Shown: positions 59,098-64,000 of the stretch, piece by piece
Position numbering within the stretch: position 1 is the first letter of the stretch
Layout of the letters: the number at the start of each line of letters is the position of its first letter
Origin: Sesamum alatum
Taxonomy: Eukaryota; Streptophyta; Magnoliopsida; Lamiales; Pedaliaceae
DNA: 64,000 nucleotides
Assembly: GCA_034509735.1 (NCBI GenBank)
Contig: JACGWO010000004.1
Location: forward strand, 17,527,395 to 17,591,394
Reading direction: 5' to 3'
Notes under the pieces: generated by a model
Seen by the model: the letters and a program-made list of their open reading frames with translations, nothing else
Database searches by the model: none
Told to the model about the DNA's origin: nothing
Position numbers and translations under genes: made by a program

Positions 59098-59795
59098 TTT
59101 ATTATTAATAATTTAATAATTATAATTATAAATTTAATTAATTATATTTCTTAATAAATGTAAAATTCATATATAAAAAATACAATAATTTAATTTGCTA
59201 AAATTAATCACCCGTCATTTTAAAAATACAATAACTACAATTATAATTTTAAAATTATCAATAAGAATTTAATAATTATAATTATTTCTTAACTAATTAT
59301 AATTACTCATTATTGTTCATTAAATATTTTAGTAATAATTAGCAATAATAAATTTTAAAATTAATTTATTAAAAAAATACTGTCAAACTAATTACAAATA
59401 TTATTTATAATTTCTTCCACACATTAACGCGTGAAAGACAACAAACCCAACAAATAGAGGCTAATTTAAGACAAGTTTATCTGTATATTGTATATCATAA
59501 ATAATATTCGTAATTAGTCTGATTATATTTTTTTCAATAAATTAATTTTAAAATTCACTTTTGCTAATTATTATTAAAATATTTAATGAATAATAATGAA
59601 TAAATATAATTAGTTAAGAATATAATTATTAATGATAATTTTAAAATTATAATTGTAGTTATTGTATTTTTAAAATGACGGGCGATTAATTTTAGCAAAT
59701 TAAATTATTGTATTTTTTATATATGAATTTTACATTTATTAAGAAATATAATTAATTAAATATATAATTATAATTATTAAATTATTAATAATAAG
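59098..59795. repeat. Long AT-rich foldback (inverted arms of about 310 bp)
   Basis: The left arm (59098 to about 59411) and the right arm (about 59487-59795) are near-perfect inverse copies. They include the distinctive pieces cacccgtcattttaaaaata and its complement with cgggcg. The loop of about 75 bp contains cacattaacgcgtgaaagac. It could be a foldback-type MITE. I see no clear target duplication. Confidence 0.85.
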
Positions 59796-60053
59796 TTTCA
59801 ATTATCAATTTAAAAAAAAAGCCGAATGAACACGTGATTTCGGTTTTTGAGATCGAACTTACAAAATTCAACTTTACTTCTGAGATCTTAAAATAAAAAA
59901 AAAATTGAAATTGCAAAGTCGAACTCATCTCGAATCGTGAAATACGACGTCGTAAGAACATATCTTTGAGTTCGACTTTTACTATTATCCCTCATGTTCA
60001 AATATTAATTATATTAATTTTTTATTATCTTTTATTAAAAGAATAAATAAGCC

Positions 60054-60206
60054 GTAAGAAGTGAGAGTCCACGTCAGCAGTAAAAAGAGAACAAGGACAA
60101 AATAATACATCACTGACGAACATAATCATTCGTTCACCTGCTGCAAAAACTCTTTTTTCAAAAATTCAGGTCGATCTCGAATCGTGAAATACGACGTCGT
60201 AAGAAC
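60054..60206 (+). promoter_or_regulatory. Residual proximal promoter and 5'UTR of the BSD gene
   Basis: Only 153 bp separate the MULE from the start codon, including the 10-bp target duplication. The stretch contains ccacgtcagc (60069-60078, with an ACGT core) and cgacgtcg (60192-60199), both of the kind bound by bZIP factors. No TATA box is evident here, so the promoter may use MULE sequence or be TATA-less. Confidence 0.5.
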
Positions 60207-63200
60207 ATGTCTTGGTTGGCTCGTTCCATCGCCAACACACTCCGCCTCGACGACGAAGAAGAAGAAGATGCGGTGGGGGAGAAGGAGGCCCACGACGACG
60301 CCATTCCTCGACCCACCCGCGACGACGCCGTACCGCCGGAAGATCGGCCGCGAGACAGCGAACTCTACACCGAAGATCGTCGATTGACGGATAGTGATGG
60401 CGGTCCCAGTAACAACCATGGCGGGGATGAAGATTTTGACGATGATAACAATCAGGGGCGTGGCGTGAAAGAGGATTTATCGGAACTCAAAGAGAGTCTC
60501 ACGCGTCAAATTTGGGGGGTTGCTTCTTTTCTCGCTCCACCTCCTCCGCCTCCGCCCCCGCTGCCGTTGAGTCTGACATCGGGTTCGTTTCACTTGCAGT
60601 TGAAATCTGATGGGCCCGGGCTGGGTAATGCCGATGACGATGAGGGCGAGGAGGACGAGGAATTGGTGGAGTATGAGGAGAGAGATTCTGGTGGTCAATT
60701 TTCGGAGTTAGGAAATTTCTACCCGTCTGAGGATTATTATACAAAGATTATAGAGAACGCAGTTGGAATCACTGAGGAAGTTTTGGCCTTCGCGAGGAAT
60801 ATTGCGCATCATCCAGAGACCTGGTTGGATTTCCCGTTATCGGAGGAAGAGGAATTTGATGGTGAGGACATCTGATTCTTTTAATCTTGATTATGTAAAT
60901 GAATAGTGTTGCTTTTGATTTCTGATTTCTGTCATATTTGGTTGTGAATGGATATTTATGACTTCGTGTAGAAGTGAAATGATTTTCATAAGCATCTTAT
61001 AATTTAAGCATGTGAATCTTTATGAGGTATTACAGATCAATTCATACCATTAGAAAGATAAAATAACTAGTTTCCTTCTTCCTCACAGATATAGAATCAG
61101 GAGTGGCACTTCTCATTTCATTCCCAATTGGGGTCTTTAGTTTTGTCAAGGTTTTATATGAGAACAATATTTTAGTCTAGCTTGTCTCCAAGTTTATGTT
61201 GGACTGAAGCCTTTTTAGTTCGCAAAGGAACTTTAGATGTTTAACGTGGGGATAACCCTTGTTCTGGAAGCAGATGCATGTAATAAAAAAAGAATAAGTA
61301 TCTGATCGAAGTCTCAAGTTTATTTAACTATTTCTTGTGTTCTCGCTCTTCAATAGGTTAATATGTGTAATTTATGCAACTTATGTTTGTGATTGCGTGT
61401 AGCTTGTGAACAATGAAACTTATTGAGGCTGCCAATATGTCACACAAAATCTTAGCTAATTTGTTCTGTTACATTGTCGTCGTTAAAAGCACAAAATTTT
61501 CGTAGTTCTTTTGCCCATTTTGTTGAATTTAGCAAACTTGCCACATTGAGACTGGCATAGATGATTGACTGATTAATGACTTAATTAAGAATTAGGTTTA
61601 AGAAATTTAATTGGATTTAAGCCTCGGAGATAAAAGTTATTAGTTTCTGTTAGAAGGACTAATGGAGTACCGCAAGGAGGAATTAGTGATCTAGAAAAGC
61701 CCTATGACAGACTATCTTGAACTACTTTATAGTTTGTCTAACAGATGTTAAGGCTTAACCTGTGGTTTCAACCCTCTGCAACATAGACCAATTAGTCAGC
61801 CAGATTTCACTTTCATATTGAGTCTCACTTTTATCACTTAATTCTTTTGGATGCTATTAAGTAATTACAGAAATGTTCCAAAATGTTTATATATTGTATC
61901 CAAACTAATTAGCATACTAGACTTACTTTATTAACAATTAGCCAAAACCTGCATATCATCTGTATTTTATTAGATGGTAATGGAGTTGCTGCTAACATTC
62001 TAAACTGCCGCTGACAATGGGTCAAACATGCACTATCTAAGGGCATTTCGATCTGAGGATGTTAATTTAAACCTGTCTGATCTGTGTTTCTGTCTTTGGA
62101 ATAGCAACAATGGACACTCGCAATAATGCATACCTTCCTTCACTAATTAGCCCATTAACTTACCACCCTATATATGTCAATTACAACCCTTGAGTGACCA
62201 CTCGGCAATAACCCCAACAAATTCAGCTACTAGCTCTTGTAGCTTACATCTTGTAGAAACAACTTTCAAGGAAAAGTTACAAATGCAGGAAGCTAATTAC
62301 AATCAACACTCGCCACCATAACTGCAAACAAAAGCCAGTATTTGTCATCATACTCAAAGTCAGCATCCAAATCCACGACTTTTCAGGCAGAGAGATTGTG
62401 AACTAACTGTTATCTGTTTGTCAATAATTTAGTGTCTAATAGTGAACTTTCTTATCATCCTGTGATTTGATCTACTGGTGCAACTTCTCCCTGCAGAGTC
62501 TATTTAAGTAGTTAGACATCAATTATATACATGCATAGATATGGATGTTTGTGGTGTAATTGCTGCTTATTCTTGCATATTTTACTTTGTAATGGGTCTC
62601 TTGATGAGAGTAAATCAACAAATCTACTACTTTGCTGTGATATCATGCATCTGACAATCCCAAGTATTATAGTTTCAGTTGAAACATTTCCATTATGATG
62701 GCTGTTTCAGTCTAATTATCATATGTGTTTCTTCTAGACACAGATTTATACGTGTATTTCTTTTCTCCAGATTTTGATATATCCGATGCCCAGTACAAGC
62801 ATGCGTTGGCTGTTGAATATCTAGCTCCAAGATTGGCTGCTCTTAGAATTGAACTTTGCCCAGTCCATATGAGTGAGGGCTACTTCTGGATGGTCTATTT
62901 TGTTCTTCTACATTCAAGGTTAAATAAACATGATGCTGATCTGTTGTCTTCGCCACAGGTTAGTTGGTAACTTAGAATTAGACATCAAGTGATGCACTTA
63001 ACTTTCAGTTTGCAGTAAATTGGAGCATCGTAGTTCTTTATTTTCCTGGACAAAAATATGAAGTTTTGCCCAGATTTTCAAGTCAAAAGCATGCCCCAGA
63101 GAAATGAGCTAGTACATTGTCATGTCTTTGAGTATATACTCAGTTTTCAATTCATATTTGGTCTTCACGGTAATTTGTTTTTACTGTGTTTGTCAAAGTG

Positions 63201-64000
63201 ATCTGGCCCTGGGGGTGACTTGACATGGAGATAAAACATTTAGTTGTTCTGTTATGCTCTTGTTATAGTAAGTTCCAGAATATTTATTGCCATCCTAACA
63301 TAAGCTGGTTCTCAGTTGAAAAAAAGACACCTTAGTTAAGTGTTCATTTCCCCCTTTCCCCTTCTTTTATTTTTAAAGCATTGTCTTCCTTCTATTTCAT
63401 ATCAACTATGAAATAGTTTTTGTTGTTTATGTTAGTCAATATAACGTTAGGATTGTAGGTTGCATAATGAAGATTGATTTTGGGTTTGAGTGAGACTAGA
63501 ATCAAGTTGTTCTTGGTACCGTGCATGGTGTTATGTTTGAAACATATATCGCAGTTCTTGCCCCAGAATCTTGATGAAACTGAGCAGTATGCAACTAGTT
63601 GTCCTTATTTGTGTAATTGGCATGCAGATTGTGCAAGCAAGAGCTATGTGGATGCAAGAGCTACAAAAGCGAACTAAGGAGGAGTCATACTGGTTGGGAA
63701 TGAATAATTTTCATTCAAAAGAAAGTGCAGATTCACCGCGTGAGAATTTTATCGTGCACTCTTATGAAGATGCTTATTTTGGAAATGTGTCGGACCAAAT
63801 ATCTCCTTACGAATCTTCAATGCACCATATGACAGCAGACCATGAGATCGAGAAGCACCCGTTTAATGAAGTCGAGTTCATTGACAAGTCTGTTATCAAA
63901 GAAGATCCAGCACCCAAACTCCTGGAGAAGGAGATAGTTGTGGGTTCATCCATCGAAACACCAGTGGATGATTATAACGTTGACGATGATGATGATGATG
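60207..64000 (+). CDS. BSD-domain protein, exons 1-3 (3' partial)
   Basis: Exon 1 is 60207-60861 (start MSWLARSIANTLRLDDEEEE). Exon 2 is 62771-62958 and exon 3 is 63628 to beyond the window. Junctions GATG|gtgagg, ttttctccag|ATTTTG, CCACAG|gttagt and catgcag|ATTGTG keep the frame. The N-terminus is acidic, with a proline run (APPPPPPPPLPLSL) and a YYTKIIENAVGITEEVLAFA helix. Exon 2 and the start of exon 3 form the BSD domain: YKHALAVEYLAPRLAALRI, CPVHMSEGYFWMVYFVLLHS with the conserved Phe-Trp pair, then MWMQELQKR. BSD domains occur in TFIIH p62, synapse-associated and DOS2-like proteins; the plant family is poorly characterised, so a specific role is not assigned. Exon 3 is open to the end, where an Asp-rich tract (DDDDDD) begins. 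Confidence 0.9.
60862..62770 (+). other. BSD gene intron 1
   Basis: About 1.9 kb of AT-rich sequence with GT...AG ends. No element boundary or other gene is visible. Confidence 0.8.
62959..63627 (+). other. BSD gene intron 2
   Basis: 669 bp with donor gttagt and acceptor catgcag. No other feature is seen. Confidence 0.8.

Larger units (their letters stand above)
53724..60053. mobile_element. Large MULE-like inverted-repeat element upstream of the BSD gene
   Basis: Terminal repeats of about 230 bp lie at 53724-53954 and 59821-60053. Both begin ggcttatttatt from the outside, and both share gtaaaagtcgaactcaaag and tcacgtgttc blocks. The flanking 10-bp sequence gtaagaagtg is identical at 53714-53723 and 60054-60063. 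Long terminal repeats and a 9-10-bp duplication fit Mutator-like elements. No transposase is present. The 6.3-kb interior holds Copia LTR pieces, a GC-rich island and a foldback. The right arm has a 37-bp insertion matching the neighbouring gene. Confidence 0.82.

Overview
The window is nuclear DNA of a flowering plant, almost certainly a eudicot (possibly an asterid; the genus is a guess I do not make). It is AT-rich and has intron-containing host genes with GT/AG junctions, plant LTR retrotransposons primed by initiator-Met tRNA, CACTA, Mutator-like and hAT DNA transposons, and an integrated plant pararetrovirus. There is no prokaryotic signal, no CRISPR array and no rRNA or tRNA gene that I can see.

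Only two real host genes are visible, one at each edge. At the left is the 3' exon of a lecithin:cholesterol acyltransferase-like gene (1758-2670, +). At the right are the first three exons of a BSD-domain protein gene (60207 onward, +). About 57 kb of nested transposable elements separates them.

Layout: (1) 1-3060: LCAT-like exon, with a non-autonomous hAT in the preceding intron. (2) 3.1-24.4 kb: a CACTA element of about 20.5 kb with a degenerate TnpA-like (Transposase_24) gene and a TNP2-like transposase gene, both on the minus strand. It is split by an 8.9 kb Ty3 (Tekay-type chromovirus) retrotransposon with a perfect 5-bp target duplication. The left end of the CACTA has been tandemly duplicated (about 1.19 kb units). 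(3) 24.4-28.2 kb: AT-rich DNA with a Mutator-type MITE and one weak candidate promoter plus micro-ORF. (4) 28.2-32.0 kb: an endogenous pararetrovirus fragment with stop/start-overlapping ORFs, joined to the ORF1 part of a LINE (32.0-33.6 kb, minus). (5) 33.84-35.67 kb: a Pack-MULE carrying a fragment that matches chloroplast SRP43, itself interrupted by a hAT element. (6) 35.75-48.64 kb: a second copy of the LCAT 3' end and its flank, split by a 12.4 kb Ty1/Copia element. The Copia element holds a solo LTR in gag, a MULE in its leader and a hAT MITE in one LTR. (7) 49.36-53.0 kb: remains of another Copia element. (8) 53.72-60.05 kb: a large MULE-like inverted-repeat element with a perfect 10-bp target duplication. 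It encloses two related Copia LTRs, a very GC-rich island and a long foldback, and it ends 153 bp before the start codon of the BSD gene.

The most unusual observations are the SRP43-carrying Pack-MULE, a 37-bp insertion in the right terminal repeat of the big MULE whose first 35 bp exactly match the neighbouring BSD gene's 5'UTR and start codon, the compact coat-before-movement pararetrovirus, and the LCAT 3'-end duplication. Most target-site duplications were read by eye and are given with positions. No database search was run; family names rest on recognised motifs.
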